Assembly: GCA_048500255.1 (NCBI GenBank)
Contig: JASNYH010000005.1
Location: 62,001-126,000, forward strand
Origin: JAMHWF01 sp048500255
Lineage (GTDB): Bacteria > Pseudomonadota > Gammaproteobacteria > Burkholderiales > Burkholderiaceae_C
DNA: 64,000 bases
Reading direction: 5' to 3'
The notes beneath the pieces are model-generated. The model worked only from the letters and a program-made list of their open reading frames with translations, searched no databases and had not been told where the DNA came from. Below are positions 27,328 to 36,455 of this stretch, in pieces. Made by a program: the position numbers and the translations under genes. How positions within the stretch are numbered: position 1 is the stretch's first letter; every line of letters starts with the position of its first letter.

Positions 27328-27350
27328 TCGGTTCGAGAGGAAGCAAACCC

Positions 27351-28046
27351 ATGAGCACTCCCTACACCCAGCTCGGCGTCGTCAAGCGCAACATCGTCCG
27401 CGCCGACCCGGTCGCCGTCGACAAGCTCGCGCGCTTCGGCGTCGCGACGATCCACGAGGCGATGGGCCGGCTCGGCCTGATGAAGACCTACATGCGGCCG
27501 ATCTATCCCGGCGCCCACGCCTGCGGCACGGCCGTCACGGTGCTGCTGCACCCGGGCGACAACTGGATGATGCACGTCGTCGCCGAGCAGATCCGGCCGG
27601 GCGATATCGTCATTGCCGCCTGCTCGGCCGACAACACCGACGGCTTCTTCGGCGACCTGCTCGCCACGTCGTTCAAGGCGCGCGGCGCGAAGGGCCTCGT
27701 GATCGACGGCGGCTGCCGCGACGTGAAGGACCTGACGGCCATGGGATTCCCGGTCTGGAGCCGCGCGATCAGCGCCAAGGGCACGATCAAGGCGACGATC
27801 GGCTCGGTCAACGTGCCGGTGGTGTGCGCAGGCGCGAGCGTGAACCCGGGCGACGTCGTGATCGCCGACGACGACGGCGTCGTCGTCGTTCCGGCCGCGC
27901 TGGCGCAGCAGACGGCCGACGCCGCCGAGGCGCGCGAGGCCAACGAGGCCGAGAAGCGCGCCAAGCTGGCATCCGGTGTGCTGGGGCTGGACATGTACAA
28001 CATGCGCGGGCCGCTCGAGAAGGCCGGCCTGAAATACATCGATTGA
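27351..28046 (+). CDS. ligK: 4-carboxy-4-hydroxy-2-oxoadipate aldolase
   Basis: This 231-residue RraA-fold class II aldolase splits 4-carboxy-4-hydroxy-2-oxoadipate into pyruvate and oxaloacetate, the last step of the pathway. The catalytic pair Arg123-Asp124 of the Pseudomonas homologue is found at exactly these positions (GGCRD). The pyruvate/metal-binding segment GDLLATSFKARG precedes it. The start at 27351 has GAGAGG 8 bases upstream and gives the family N-terminus (MSTPYTQLGVVKRNIVR). An ATG-less extension of 9 residues upstream was rejected. Confidence 0.95.
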   Translation: MSTPYTQLGVVKRNIVRADPVAVDKLARFGVATIHEAMGRLGLMKTYMRPIYPGAHACGTAVTVLLHPGDNWMMHVVAEQIRPGDIVIAACSADNTDGFFGDLLATSFKARGAKGLVIDGGCRDVKDLTAMGFPVWSRAISAKGTIKATIGSVNVPVVCAGASVNPGDVVIADDDGVVVVPAALAQQTADAAEAREANEAEKRAKLASGVLGLDMYNMRGPLEKAGLKYID

Positions 28047-28051
28047 CGGCG

Positions 28052-28981
28052 ATGGGCCTGCCTGCTGACCCCTTGAAGTGGCGCATCGGCCTCGTCGGAT
28101 ACGGCGAGGTCGGTCGCATCCTGGCCGAGGACTTGCGCGAGCGCGGCATCGCCGAGATCGCGGCCTATGACACCAAGCTCGGCACGCCGGCCGAGGCGCC
28201 GCTCGTCGCGCATGCGGCGCAGGCGCGCGTGCGGCTCGTCGCATCGCACGCCGCGCTGGCGGCAGGCGCCGACCTCATCGTCTCCGCTGTCACGGCGAGC
28301 CAGGCCGAGCCGGTGGCCGAGGCCTGCGCGCGCGCCATCGGCGACGGCGCCTGGTTCCTCGACTTCAACTCGGCGTCGCCCGGCGCCAAGCAGCGCGCCG
28401 GTGCGGCGATCGACGGCGCCGGCGGCCGCTATGTCGAAGGCGCCGTCATGACCTCGGTGCCGCCGTACCGCATCCGCGTGCCGCTGCTGCTGGGCGGCGC
28501 GCACGCCGTGGTGCTGCAGGCGGCGCTGGCCGCGCTCGGCTTCGACGCCAAGGTCGCGAGCGAGAGGCTCGGCGTCGCGTCGGCCACCAAGATGTGCCGC
28601 AGCGTGATGATCAAGGGCCTCGAGGCGATGGTCATCGAGAGCTTCACCGCCGCGCGCGCCTACGGCGTCGAGGACGCCGTGCTCGCGTCGCTGGCCGAGA
28701 CCTTTCCCGGCATCGACTGGGAGAAGCAGGGCGCCTACTTCTTCCAGCGCGTCATCGAGCACGGCCGTCGCCGCGCCGAGGAAGTGCGCGAAGTCGCCGT
28801 CACGGTGCGCGACACCGGCCTCGAGCCGTGGTCGGCCGCCGGCACCGCCGAGCGCCAGGCCTGGGTCGCCGACCTCGCCGATGCCGGCGTGTTCGGCGCG
28901 CGCGGCCAAGCTGGTTTCGCGCGCAGCGCCGATTGGCGCGCCGAGGCCGACCGCATCCTGAACCACCTGAAGCAGAAGTAG
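28052..28981 (+). CDS. NAD(P)-binding oxidoreductase (6-phosphogluconate-dehydrogenase-like, DUF1932)
   Basis: This 309-residue protein has an N-terminal Rossmann domain with GLVGYGEVGRILAEDL and a C-terminal DUF1932-type helical domain (MCRSVMIKGLEAMVIESFTAARAYGVED). The beta-hydroxyacid dehydrogenase catalytic lysine lies in the position expected for that superfamily (SATKMCRSVMIKGL). It sits 5 bp after the aldolase and 7 bp before the PDC hydrolase, in the middle of the catabolic operon. No step of the textbook pathway needs it, so it may act on a side product or an alternative substrate. Similar unknown genes occur in related operons. Confidence 0.8.
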   Translation: MGLPADPLKWRIGLVGYGEVGRILAEDLRERGIAEIAAYDTKLGTPAEAPLVAHAAQARVRLVASHAALAAGADLIVSAVTASQAEPVAEACARAIGDGAWFLDFNSASPGAKQRAGAAIDGAGGRYVEGAVMTSVPPYRIRVPLLLGGAHAVVLQAALAALGFDAKVASERLGVASATKMCRSVMIKGLEAMVIESFTAARAYGVEDAVLASLAETFPGIDWEKQGAYFFQRVIEHGRRRAEEVREVAVTVRDTGLEPWSAAGTAERQAWVADLADAGVFGARGQAGFARSADWRAEADRILNHLKQK

Positions 28982-28988
28982 CCATCGC

Positions 28989-29921
28989 ATGACGACGACG
29001 ACCGCATTCGAGAAGACACCCGGCTGGCTCGACTGGTACCAGGGCCCGTCGAAGCCGCAGTTCGAGCTGCCGCCCGGCGCCGTCGACGCGCACTGCCACG
29101 TGTTCGGCCCCGGCGCGCAGTTTCCCTTTGCGCCCGAGCGCAAGTACACGCCGTGCGACGCGAGCAAGACGCAGCTGTTCGCGCTGCGCGACCACCTCGG
29201 CTTCGCGCGCAACGTCATCGTGCAGGCGACCTGCCACGGCGCCGACAACCGCGCGCTCGTCGACGCCTGCCTCGCGTCGGGCGGCAAGGCGCGCGGCGTC
29301 GCCACCGTCAGGCGCAGCGTGAGCGACGAGCAGTTGCGCGAGCTGCACGCCGCCGGCGTGCGCGGCGTGCGCTTCAACTTCGTCAAGCGCCTCGTCGACT
29401 TCACGCCCAAGGACGAGCTGATGGAGATCGCCGCGCGCATCGCCCCGCTCGGCTGGCACGTCGTCATCTACTTCGAGGCGGCCGACCTGCCCGAGCTGTG
29501 GGACTTCTTCACCGCGCTGCCCACCACCGTCGTCGTCGACCACATGGGCCGGCCCGACGTGAGCAAGCCCGTCGACGGCCCGGAGTTCGAGCTGTTCGTC
29601 AAGTTCATGCGCGAGTACCCCAACGTGTGGTCCAAGGTGAGCTGTCCCGAGCGGTTGTCGGTCGCGGGGCCGCCGGCGCTGAACGGCGAGCGCAACGCCT
29701 ACCGCGATGTCGTGCCGTTCGCCAAGCGCCTCGTCGACACCTTCCCCGACCGCGTGCTGTGGGGCACCGACTGGCCGCACCCCAACCTGAAGAACCACAT
29801 GCCCGACGACGGCCTGCTGGTCGACTTCGTCCCCCACATCGCGACGACGCCCGAGCTGCAGAGAAAGCTGCTCGTCGACAACCCGATGCGGCTGTACTGG
29901 CCCGAAGAGGTGGCGCGATGA
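28989..29921 (+). CDS. ligI: 2-pyrone-4,6-dicarboxylate hydrolase
   Basis: This 310-residue amidohydrolase opens the lactone 2-pyrone-4,6-dicarboxylate to 4-oxalomesaconate or its tautomer. Landmarks are DAHCHVFGP at residues 33-41, ATCHGADNRA, VRGVRFNFVKRL, VVDHMGRPDVSK and the C-terminal aspartate in VLWGTDWPHPN. Unlike many amidohydrolases the LigI family works without metal. It is located between the unknown oxidoreductase and the dioxygenase genes. Confidence 0.93.
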   Translation: MTTTTAFEKTPGWLDWYQGPSKPQFELPPGAVDAHCHVFGPGAQFPFAPERKYTPCDASKTQLFALRDHLGFARNVIVQATCHGADNRALVDACLASGGKARGVATVRRSVSDEQLRELHAAGVRGVRFNFVKRLVDFTPKDELMEIAARIAPLGWHVVIYFEAADLPELWDFFTALPTTVVVDHMGRPDVSKPVDGPEFELFVKFMREYPNVWSKVSCPERLSVAGPPALNGERNAYRDVVPFAKRLVDTFPDRVLWGTDWPHPNLKNHMPDDGLLVDFVPHIATTPELQRKLLVDNPMRLYWPEEVAR

Positions 29922-29953
29922 GCTGCCGCAGCACGTCCTGAGGAGTCGTTTCC

Positions 29954-30343
29954 ATGTCCCTGTCCAAACCCTATCTCGACGTGCCCGGCACGACGATCTT
30001 CGACGCCGACCAGTCGCGCAAGGGCTACTGGCTCAACCAGTTCTGCATGTCGCTGATGAAGGCCGAGAACCGCGCGCGCTTCAAGGCGAACGAACGCGCC
30101 TATCTCGACGAGTGGCAGATGACGGAGGATCAGAAGCAGGCCGTGCTGGCGCGCGACCTCAACCGCTGCATCGAGCTCGGCGGCAACATCTACTTCCTCG
30201 CCAAGATCGGCGCCACCGACGGCAGGAGTTTCCAGCAGATGGCCGGCAGCATGACGGGCATGACGGAAGAGCAGTACCGCGACATGATGCTGCGCGGCGG
30301 CCGCTCGATCGAAGGCAACCGCATCGTCGGGGAGAAGAAGTGA
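29954..30343 (+). CDS. ligA: Protocatechuate 4,5-dioxygenase alpha subunit
   Basis: This 129-residue small subunit forms the heterotetramer with LigB and covers the active site. It shows the LigA pattern: DVPGTTIFDADQSRKGYWLNQFCMSLMKAENR, RFKANERAYLDEWQMTEDQKQAVLARDLNRCIELGGNIYFLAKIGATDG (split over residues 38-87) and a C-terminal MTGMTEEQYRDMMLRGGR. Its stop overlaps the ligB start (TGATG), which couples translation of the two subunits. Confidence 0.96.
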   Translation: MSLSKPYLDVPGTTIFDADQSRKGYWLNQFCMSLMKAENRARFKANERAYLDEWQMTEDQKQAVLARDLNRCIELGGNIYFLAKIGATDGRSFQQMAGSMTGMTEEQYRDMMLRGGRSIEGNRIVGEKK

Positions 30344-31194
30344 TGGCCAAGATCAGCGCCAGTGTCTACACCAGCCACGTGCCGGCAATCGGCGCCGCGA
30401 TGGACCTGGGCAAGACGAACGAGCCGTACTGGCAGAACGTGTTCTCGGGCTACGAGTTCTCGCGCCGCTGGCTCGCGGACCCGGCGAACCAGCCCGACGT
30501 CGTCTTCCTCGTCTACAACGACCACGCCAACGCGTTCAGCCTCGAGATCATCCCGACCTTCGCCATCGGCACCGCGGCCGAATACGCGATCGCCGACGAG
30601 GGCTGGGGCCCGCGTCCGGTGCCCAAGGTGATCGGCGACCCGGAGCTCGCGTCGCACATCGCGCAGAGCGTGATCCAGGACGACTTCGACCTGACGATCG
30701 TCAACAAGATGGACGTCGACCACGGCCTGACGGTGCCGCTTTCGCTGCTGTGCGGCCAGACGCAGGAATGGCCGTTCGCCGTCATCCCGTTCGCCGTCAA
30801 CGTGGTGCAGTACCCGGTGCCGTCGGGCCAGCGCTGCTGGAACCTCGGCCGCGCGATCCGCAAGGCCGTCGAGTCGTACGACCGGCCGCTCAAGGTGCAG
30901 ATCTGGGGCACGGGCGGCATGAGCCACCAGCTGCAGGGGCCTCGCGCCGGGCTGATCAACGCCGAGTGGGACAACGCCTTCCTCGACCGCCTGATCGCCG
31001 ACCCGGTGGGCCTGGCGAAGATGCCGCACATCGACTACGTGCGCGAGGCCGGCAGCGAGGGCATCGAGCTGGTGATGTGGCTGATCGCCCGCGGCGCGAT
31101 GAGCGACCATGCGCCCAAGGTGGTGCACCGCTTCTATCACGTGCCGGCGTCGAACACGGCGGTCGGCCATCTGGTCCTGGAGAACGCGCAATGA
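30343..31194 (+). CDS. ligB: Protocatechuate 4,5-dioxygenase beta (catalytic) subunit
   Basis: This 283-residue extradiol dioxygenase cleaves protocatechuate between C4 and C5 with ferrous iron. All known catalytic residues of the Sphingobium enzyme are at the same numbers: His12 and His61 and Glu242 as iron ligands, and His195 as the base. The product is 4-carboxy-2-hydroxymuconate-6-semialdehyde. Related enzymes act on gallate, but the context favours protocatechuate. It overlaps ligA by 1 base and ligC by 4 bases. Confidence 0.96.
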   Translation: MAKISASVYTSHVPAIGAAMDLGKTNEPYWQNVFSGYEFSRRWLADPANQPDVVFLVYNDHANAFSLEIIPTFAIGTAAEYAIADEGWGPRPVPKVIGDPELASHIAQSVIQDDFDLTIVNKMDVDHGLTVPLSLLCGQTQEWPFAVIPFAVNVVQYPVPSGQRCWNLGRAIRKAVESYDRPLKVQIWGTGGMSHQLQGPRAGLINAEWDNAFLDRLIADPVGLAKMPHIDYVREAGSEGIELVMWLIARGAMSDHAPKVVHRFYHVPASNTAVGHLVLENAQ

Positions 31195-32153
31195 CGACGA
31201 CGATCAAGGTGGCGCTGGCCGGCGCCGGCGCATTCGGTGTCAAGCACATCGAGGGCATCCGCAACATCGAGGGCGTCGAAGTCGTCTCCGTCGTCGGCCG
31301 CGAGCTCGACAAGACGAAGGAGGTGGCGAGCAAGTACGGCATCGGCCACGTCGCGACCGATCTCGCCGAGAGCCTTGCGCTGAAGGAGGTCGACGCCGTC
31401 ATCCTGTGCACGCCGACGCAGATGCACGCCGCGCAGGCGCTGCAGTGCCTCGCGGCCGGCAAGCACGTGCAGGTCGAGATCCCGCTGGCCGACAGCCTGA
31501 AGGACGCCGAAGCCGTCGTCGAGGCGCAGAAGAAGTCGGGGCTGGTCGCGATGTGCGGCCACACGCGGCGCTTCAACCCCAGCCATCAGTTCGTGCACAA
31601 GAAGATCCGCGCCGGCGAGTTCAACGTCCAGCAGATGGACGTGCAGACCTACTTCTTCCGGCGCACCAACATGAATGCGCTCGGCCAGCCGCGCAGCTGG
31701 ACCGACCACCTGCTGTGGCACCACGCGGCGCACACCGTCGATCTGTTCGCCTACCAGACGGGCGGCGACATCGTGCAGGCCAACGCCGTGCAGGGGCCGA
31801 TCCATCCGACGCTGGGCATCGCGATGGACATGTCGATCCAGCTCAAGGCGCGCAGCGGCGCGATCTGCACGCTGAGCCTGTCGTTCAACAACGAGGGACC
31901 GCTCGGCACCTTCTTCCGCTACATCGGCGACAGCGCGACCTACATCGCGCGCTACGACGACCTGTTCACCGGCAAGGACGAGAAGATCGACGTCTCGAAG
32001 GTCGACGTGTCGATGAACGGCATCGAGCTGCAGGACCGCGAGTTCTTCGCCGCGATCCGCGACGGCCGCGAGCCCAACGCCAGCGTCGCGCAGGTGCTGC
32101 CGTGCTATCGCACGCTGCACCAGCTCGAGCAGCAACTCGCCGCCGCGGGCTGA
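31191..32153 (+). CDS. ligC: 4-carboxy-2-hydroxymuconate-6-semialdehyde dehydrogenase
   Basis: This 320-residue NAD(P)-dependent Gfo/Idh/MocA-fold enzyme oxidises the hemiacetal form of the ring-cleavage product to 2-pyrone-4,6-dicarboxylate. The Rossmann motif ALAGAGAFGVKHIEGI is at residues 8-23, followed by the EKP-like position VEIPLADSL and the substrate region LLWHHAAHTVDLFAYQ. The start overlaps ligB (ATGA). With ligI and ligJ and ligK it completes the sequence from protocatechuate to pyruvate and oxaloacetate. Confidence 0.95.
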   Translation: MTTTIKVALAGAGAFGVKHIEGIRNIEGVEVVSVVGRELDKTKEVASKYGIGHVATDLAESLALKEVDAVILCTPTQMHAAQALQCLAAGKHVQVEIPLADSLKDAEAVVEAQKKSGLVAMCGHTRRFNPSHQFVHKKIRAGEFNVQQMDVQTYFFRRTNMNALGQPRSWTDHLLWHHAAHTVDLFAYQTGGDIVQANAVQGPIHPTLGIAMDMSIQLKARSGAICTLSLSFNNEGPLGTFFRYIGDSATYIARYDDLFTGKDEKIDVSKVDVSMNGIELQDREFFAAIRDGREPNASVAQVLPCYRTLHQLEQQLAAAG

Positions 32154-32169
32154 AGCGAAGGCTGCGCCA

Positions 32170-33153
32170 ATGCACGCCCATCCCCGCATGAGCCGTCGCG
32201 CCTGTCTCGCCGCTGCGCTGCTGCTCGCCTGCGCCGCCGGGCCGGTGGCCGCGCAGGGCTTCCCGAGCCGCCCGATCACGATCGTCGTGCCGTTCGGTCC
32301 GGGCGGCATCGCCGACCTGACGGCGCGCGCCGTCGCGAAGCAGATGAGCCGCTCGCTCGAGCAGACGATCGTCGTCGAGAACAAGCCGAGCGCCGGCACC
32401 ATCGTCGCGAGCACGGCCGTCGCCAAGGCCGAGCCCGACGGCCACACGCTGCTGCTGATGAGCAACGGCAACGCCGTGAGCGCCGGCCTGTTCAAGAAGC
32501 TGCCGTTCGACACGCAGAAGGACTTCGCGCCGGTCGGCACGATCGGCCTGTTCGACCTCGCCGTGTTCACCGGCGCGGAGTCGAAGTTCAAGCGCCTGGC
32601 CGACGTGATTTCGCACGCCAAGGCCAATCCCGGCAAGCTGACGATCGGCACGATCAACGTCGGCAGCACGCAGAACCTGTCGGCCGAGCTGTTCAAGACG
32701 ACGACGGGCATCGACGCCGTGATCGTGCCGTACAAGGGCACGCCGGCCGTCGTGACGGCGCTGCGCACAGGCGAGATCGACGTCGGCTTCGAGATCCTCG
32801 GGCCGATGCTGTCGCAGGTCGACGCCAAGGTCATCCGCGCGCTGGCCATCACGTCGGACAAGCGCTTCCCGGCGCTGCCCGACGTGCCGACGGTCGGCGA
32901 GGCCGGCGTCGCCAACTACAACGTGGCGTCGTGGAACGCCCTCGCCGCGCCGGCGAAGACGCCCCGCGACGTGATCGACCGGCTCAACCGCGCCGTCAAC
33001 GAGGCGCTGGCGACGCCGGAGGTTCAGAAGCAGCTGCAAGGCCTCGGCGTGCGTCCGCAGGGCGGCACGCCGGCGCAGCTCGAGGCGCTGCTGGCCGGCG
33101 AGATCCAGCGCTGGGGCGCCGTCATCAAGGCGGCGAAGATCGAGTCGCAGTGA
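32170..33153 (+). CDS. Bug-type (TctC) tripartite tricarboxylate transporter binding protein
   Basis: This 327-residue periplasmic protein has a signal peptide ending at AAQG and the Bug family sequence: FPSRPITIVVPFGPGGIADLTARAVAK, a middle NPGKLTIGTINVGSTQNLSAE, and a C-terminal LGVRPQGGTPAQLEALLAGEIQRWGAVIKAAKIES. Bug proteins capture carboxylates and hand them to TctAB-type membrane proteins. Last in the operon, it most likely binds protocatechuate or a related aromatic acid. No TctA or TctB gene is in the window. Confidence 0.92.
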   Translation: MHAHPRMSRRACLAAALLLACAAGPVAAQGFPSRPITIVVPFGPGGIADLTARAVAKQMSRSLEQTIVVENKPSAGTIVASTAVAKAEPDGHTLLLMSNGNAVSAGLFKKLPFDTQKDFAPVGTIGLFDLAVFTGAESKFKRLADVISHAKANPGKLTIGTINVGSTQNLSAELFKTTTGIDAVIVPYKGTPAVVTALRTGEIDVGFEILGPMLSQVDAKVIRALAITSDKRFPALPDVPTVGEAGVANYNVASWNALAAPAKTPRDVIDRLNRAVNEALATPEVQKQLQGLGVRPQGGTPAQLEALLAGEIQRWGAVIKAAKIESQ

Positions 33154-33183
33154 CGGCAGCGGCCCGGTGCCGCGCGCGCCGGC

Positions 33184-35457
33184 TCAGGGCTTGACGCGCG
33201 CCACGCGCATCACCGCCGGCGAGCGGTGCAGCGTGCGCAGCACGTCGGCGAGGTGCACGCGGTCGCGCACGCTCAGCAGCAGGCGCAGCTCGGCCGTCTG
33301 GTTGCCGCGCTCGTTGCCCATGTCGATGTAGGTGATGTCGGCCTCGGCGGCGCTGATCGCCGCCGCCATCTGCGCGAGCACGCCCTTGGCGTTGCGCACC
33401 AGCACGTTGACGGCCGACTCGAAGGCGCGCGTCGGCTCCTCGGCCCACTCGACGGCGATCCAGCGCTCGCTGTCGCGGTCGAACAGCTTGCGGCCGACGG
33501 CGCATTCGGCGGTGTGCACGACGAGGCCCTCGCCTCGGCCGAGGTAGCCGACGATCGAATCGCCCGGGATCGGTCGGCAGCAGGTCGCGAGCTGCACCGA
33601 GGCACCCTCGGTGCCGTCGATGACGACGGTGCCTTGCGCCGGCGTCGCGTCGTCGGCACCGTAGCGGCCCATCGTGAGCGTCAGAGCGTCGGGTCGGCTG
33701 CCCTGCTCGATGAGCAGGCGCGTCAGCCGCTTGGCGACGATACTGGCGATCTTGCGGCCCAGGCCGATGTCGACGAGGAGGTCGTCGCGCGTGCGATTGC
33801 CGCTCCAGCGCACGAGCTGCTGCCAGACGCCGGCCGCCGCGCCGTCGGCCGGCGCCGCGGCGGGCATCGACAGCCCCTCGGCGCGCAGTGCCTGGGCGAG
33901 CAGCTTCTCGCCCAGCTCGCGCGACTCCTCCTGCTCCATGTTCTTGAGGTAGTGGCGGATCTTGGAGCGCGCGCGGCCGGTGCGCACGAAGTTGAGCCAG
34001 GCTGGATTCGGCCGCGCATTGGGCGCGGTGATGACTTCGACGACATCGCCGCTGCGCAGCTCGGTGCGCAGCGCCACCGGCTCGCCGTTGACCTTGGCGG
34101 CGACGGTGCGGTCGCCGACGTCGGAGTGGATCGCGTAGGCGAAGTCGACCGCCGTCGCGCCGCGCGGCAGCGCGAGGATCTTGGACTTGGGCGTGAAGAC
34201 GTAGACGGCGTCGGGGAACAGGTCGATCTTGACGTGCTCGAGGAACTCGGTCGCGTCGCGCGTCTCGTCCTGGATGTCGATCAGCGACTGCAGCCACAGC
34301 GAGCCGAGGCGCTGCGCCTCGCTGATGCCCGACTCGTTGACCTTGTACATCCAGTGCGCCGCGATGCCCTTTTCGGCGACGGCATGCATGTGCTCGGTGC
34401 GGATCTGGAACTCGACCGCGGTGCCGAGCGGGCTGACCAGCGTGGTGTGCAGCGACTGGTAGCCGTTGGCCTTTGGGATCGCGATGTAGTCCTTGAAGCG
34501 CCCCGGCACCGGCTTGTAGAGCTGGTGCAGCACGCCGAGCGCGAGGTAGCACTCGGGCAGCGTGCCGACGACGATGCGAAAGCCGAAGATGTCGCTGACC
34601 TGCGCGAACGACAGGTGCTTCTCGCGCATCTTGCGGTAGATCGAGAACAGCGTCTTCTCGCGGCCGTAGACGTGGACGCGGAGCTTCGCGTCCTTGAACG
34701 CCTTCTCGACTTCGCGCTGCACGCGCTCGACGACGTCGCGGCGATAGCCGCGCGCGCGCTGCACCGCCTTGGTCAACGCGGCGTGGCGCCACGGCTTGAG
34801 GTGCGCGAACGACAGCTCCTGCAGCTCGCGGTAGGTCTGGTTCAGGCCCAGGCGGTGTGCGATCGGCGCATAGATGTCGAGCGTCTCGCGCGCGATGCGC
34901 ACACGCTTGGCGGCGACCATCGCGTCCATCGTGCGCATGTTGTGCAGCCGGTCGGCGAGCTTGATCAGGATGATGCGCACGTCGCGCGCCATCGCCAGCA
35001 GCATCTTGCGAAACGACTCGGCCTGCGACTCCTCGCGCGTCGAGAACTGCAGCTTGTCCAGCTTGGTGAGGCCGTCGACCAGGTCGGCGGTCGGCGCGCC
35101 GAAGCGCTCGATCAGCTCGCTCTTGGCGATGCCGCAGTCCTCCATCGCGTCGTGCATCAGCGCAGCCATGATGGCCTGGGCGTCGAGCTTCCAGTCGGCG
35201 CACAGGCCGGCGACGGCGATCGGGTGCGTGATGTAGGGCTCGCCGCTGGCGCGGAACTGGCCGAGGTGCGCCTCGTCGGCGAAGCGGTAGGCCTCGCGCA
35301 CGCGCTTGACGTCGGCGGCGTCGAGGTAATCGAGCCGGGCGGCGAGCGCGGCGAACGAGCCGACGCTGGCGTCGGCCGGCGGCGGCGCGGCCGTGCCGCC
35401 GCGCGGCCATTTCGGCACGAGCCGGTCGCGCAGAGCGGTGAAAGTGCGCTCACCCAT
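33184..35457 (-). CDS. spoT: Bifunctional (p)ppGpp synthetase/hydrolase
   Basis: This 757-residue Rel-family protein makes and degrades the alarmone (p)ppGpp. The hydrolase domain is intact, with HPIAVAGLCADWKLDAQAIMAALMHDAMEDCGI containing the metal-binding HD and ED pairs. The synthetase domain shows FKDYIAIPKANGYQSLHTTL and EFQIRTEHMHAVAEKGIAAHW. A TGS domain follows (VYVFTPKSKILALPRGATAVDFAYAIHSDVG), then a C-terminal ACT domain. An intact hydrolase site and the rpoZ-gmk neighbourhood identify it as SpoT rather than RelA. Confidence 0.96.
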   Translation of the reverse strand: MGERTFTALRDRLVPKWPRGGTAAPPPADASVGSFAALAARLDYLDAADVKRVREAYRFADEAHLGQFRASGEPYITHPIAVAGLCADWKLDAQAIMAALMHDAMEDCGIAKSELIERFGAPTADLVDGLTKLDKLQFSTREESQAESFRKMLLAMARDVRIILIKLADRLHNMRTMDAMVAAKRVRIARETLDIYAPIAHRLGLNQTYRELQELSFAHLKPWRHAALTKAVQRARGYRRDVVERVQREVEKAFKDAKLRVHVYGREKTLFSIYRKMREKHLSFAQVSDIFGFRIVVGTLPECYLALGVLHQLYKPVPGRFKDYIAIPKANGYQSLHTTLVSPLGTAVEFQIRTEHMHAVAEKGIAAHWMYKVNESGISEAQRLGSLWLQSLIDIQDETRDATEFLEHVKIDLFPDAVYVFTPKSKILALPRGATAVDFAYAIHSDVGDRTVAAKVNGEPVALRTELRSGDVVEVITAPNARPNPAWLNFVRTGRARSKIRHYLKNMEQEESRELGEKLLAQALRAEGLSMPAAAPADGAAAGVWQQLVRWSGNRTRDDLLVDIGLGRKIASIVAKRLTRLLIEQGSRPDALTLTMGRYGADDATPAQGTVVIDGTEGASVQLATCCRPIPGDSIVGYLGRGEGLVVHTAECAVGRKLFDRDSERWIAVEWAEEPTRAFESAVNVLVRNAKGVLAQMAAAISAAEADITYIDMGNERGNQTAELRLLLSVRDRVHLADVLRTLHRSPAVMRVARVKP

Positions 35458-35537
35458 GTCCGGAATTTACTCCCGGATCGGGCGGCGTCGTCGGCGTGGG
35501 GGAACGGGCAGGGAGGGGAGCTGTGGTGGCGCCGGCG

Positions 35538-35741
35538 TCAGACCGGCACCTTGCGCAGCATCTCGACGCCGATCTCGCCGGCGGCGATCTCGCGCAGCGC
35601 CGTGACGCCGGGCTTGTTCTTGGCCTCGACCTTGGGCGCATGGCCCTGGCTCAGCATGCGCGCGCGGTAGGTGGCGGCGAGCACGAGCTGGAAGCGGTTC
35701 GGGATCTTCGTCAGGCAGTCTTCGACGGTGATGCGGGCCAT
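35538..35741 (-). CDS. rpoZ: RNA polymerase omega subunit
   Basis: This 67-residue subunit binds the beta-prime C-terminus and helps assemble RNA polymerase. It starts with MARITVEDCLTKIPNRFQLVLAATYRAR and has the central KNKPGVTALREIAAGEIG. Its length matches betaproteobacterial omega. It lies between gmk (32 bp upstream) and spoT (80 bp downstream), all on the minus strand, a conserved gene order. Confidence 0.97.
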   Translation of the reverse strand: MARITVEDCLTKIPNRFQLVLAATYRARMLSQGHAPKVEAKNKPGVTALREIAAGEIGVEMLRKVPV

Positions 35742-35773
35742 GCGAGGGTGCTCCGGTCGGGCGGCGGGGCGGC

Positions 35774-36394
35774 TCACTCGATGCCGAGCGCGGCGAAGAC
35801 GGCGGACTTGCTTCTGCGCTGCGCGGCGTACTTGAGCCGCTGGGAATGGACGATCGCTTTCAGGTCGAACAGCGCCGTCTCGAACAGGGCGTTGATTATA
35901 ACGAAGTCGAAGTGCCGGGCCTGCGCCACCTCGGCGCGCGCATTCGCCATGCGCTGCGCGATCACGGCGTCGCCATCCTCTCCGCGGCGGCGCAGCCGCT
36001 GCTCGAGCTCGGCCCAGCTCGGCGGCAGGACGAACACGAGCACGGCGTTCGGGAATAGCCGCTTGATCTGCAGTGCGCCCTGCCAGTCGATCTCGAGCAC
36101 GACGTCGTCGCCGCCGGCGATGCGCTGCTCGATCGCCGCCTTCGACGTGCCGTAGCGGTTGCCGTGCACCTCGGCCCATTCGAAGAACTCGCCGCGGTCG
36201 ATCATGCGCCGGAACTCGGCGGCGTCGACGAAGTGGTACTCGCGTCCCTGCTGCTCCTGGCCGCGCGGCGCGCGCGTCGTGTGCGAGACCGACACGGCGA
36301 GGTGCGAGTCGAGCTCGAGCAGCGCCTTGACGAGGCTCGACTTGCCGGCGCCGCTCGGCGCGGCGACGACGAACAGGTTGCCGGGATGGTCCAT
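35774..36394 (-). CDS. gmk: Guanylate kinase
   Basis: This 206-residue enzyme phosphorylates GMP to GDP. The P-loop APSGAGKSSLVKALL is at residues 12-26. The GMP-binding SVSHTTRAPRGQEQQGREYHFV and the LID region follow, as does VVLEIDWQGALQIK. The start MDHPGNLFVVAAPSG gives the usual short leader. In this group of bacteria yicC normally lies upstream of gmk; here the upstream side is disrupted (see the 19-bp repeat at 37885). Confidence 0.97.
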   Translation of the reverse strand: MDHPGNLFVVAAPSGAGKSSLVKALLELDSHLAVSVSHTTRAPRGQEQQGREYHFVDAAEFRRMIDRGEFFEWAEVHGNRYGTSKAAIEQRIAGGDDVVLEIDWQGALQIKRLFPNAVLVFVLPPSWAELEQRLRRRGEDGDAVIAQRMANARAEVAQARHFDFVIINALFETALFDLKAIVHSQRLKYAAQRRSKSAVFAALGIE

Positions 36395-36455
36395 GCGGGG
36401 CGGGCGCGTCGCTGTCGGCGCTATTCTGCACCGAAGCGCCGCGTGCGCCGCGCCG

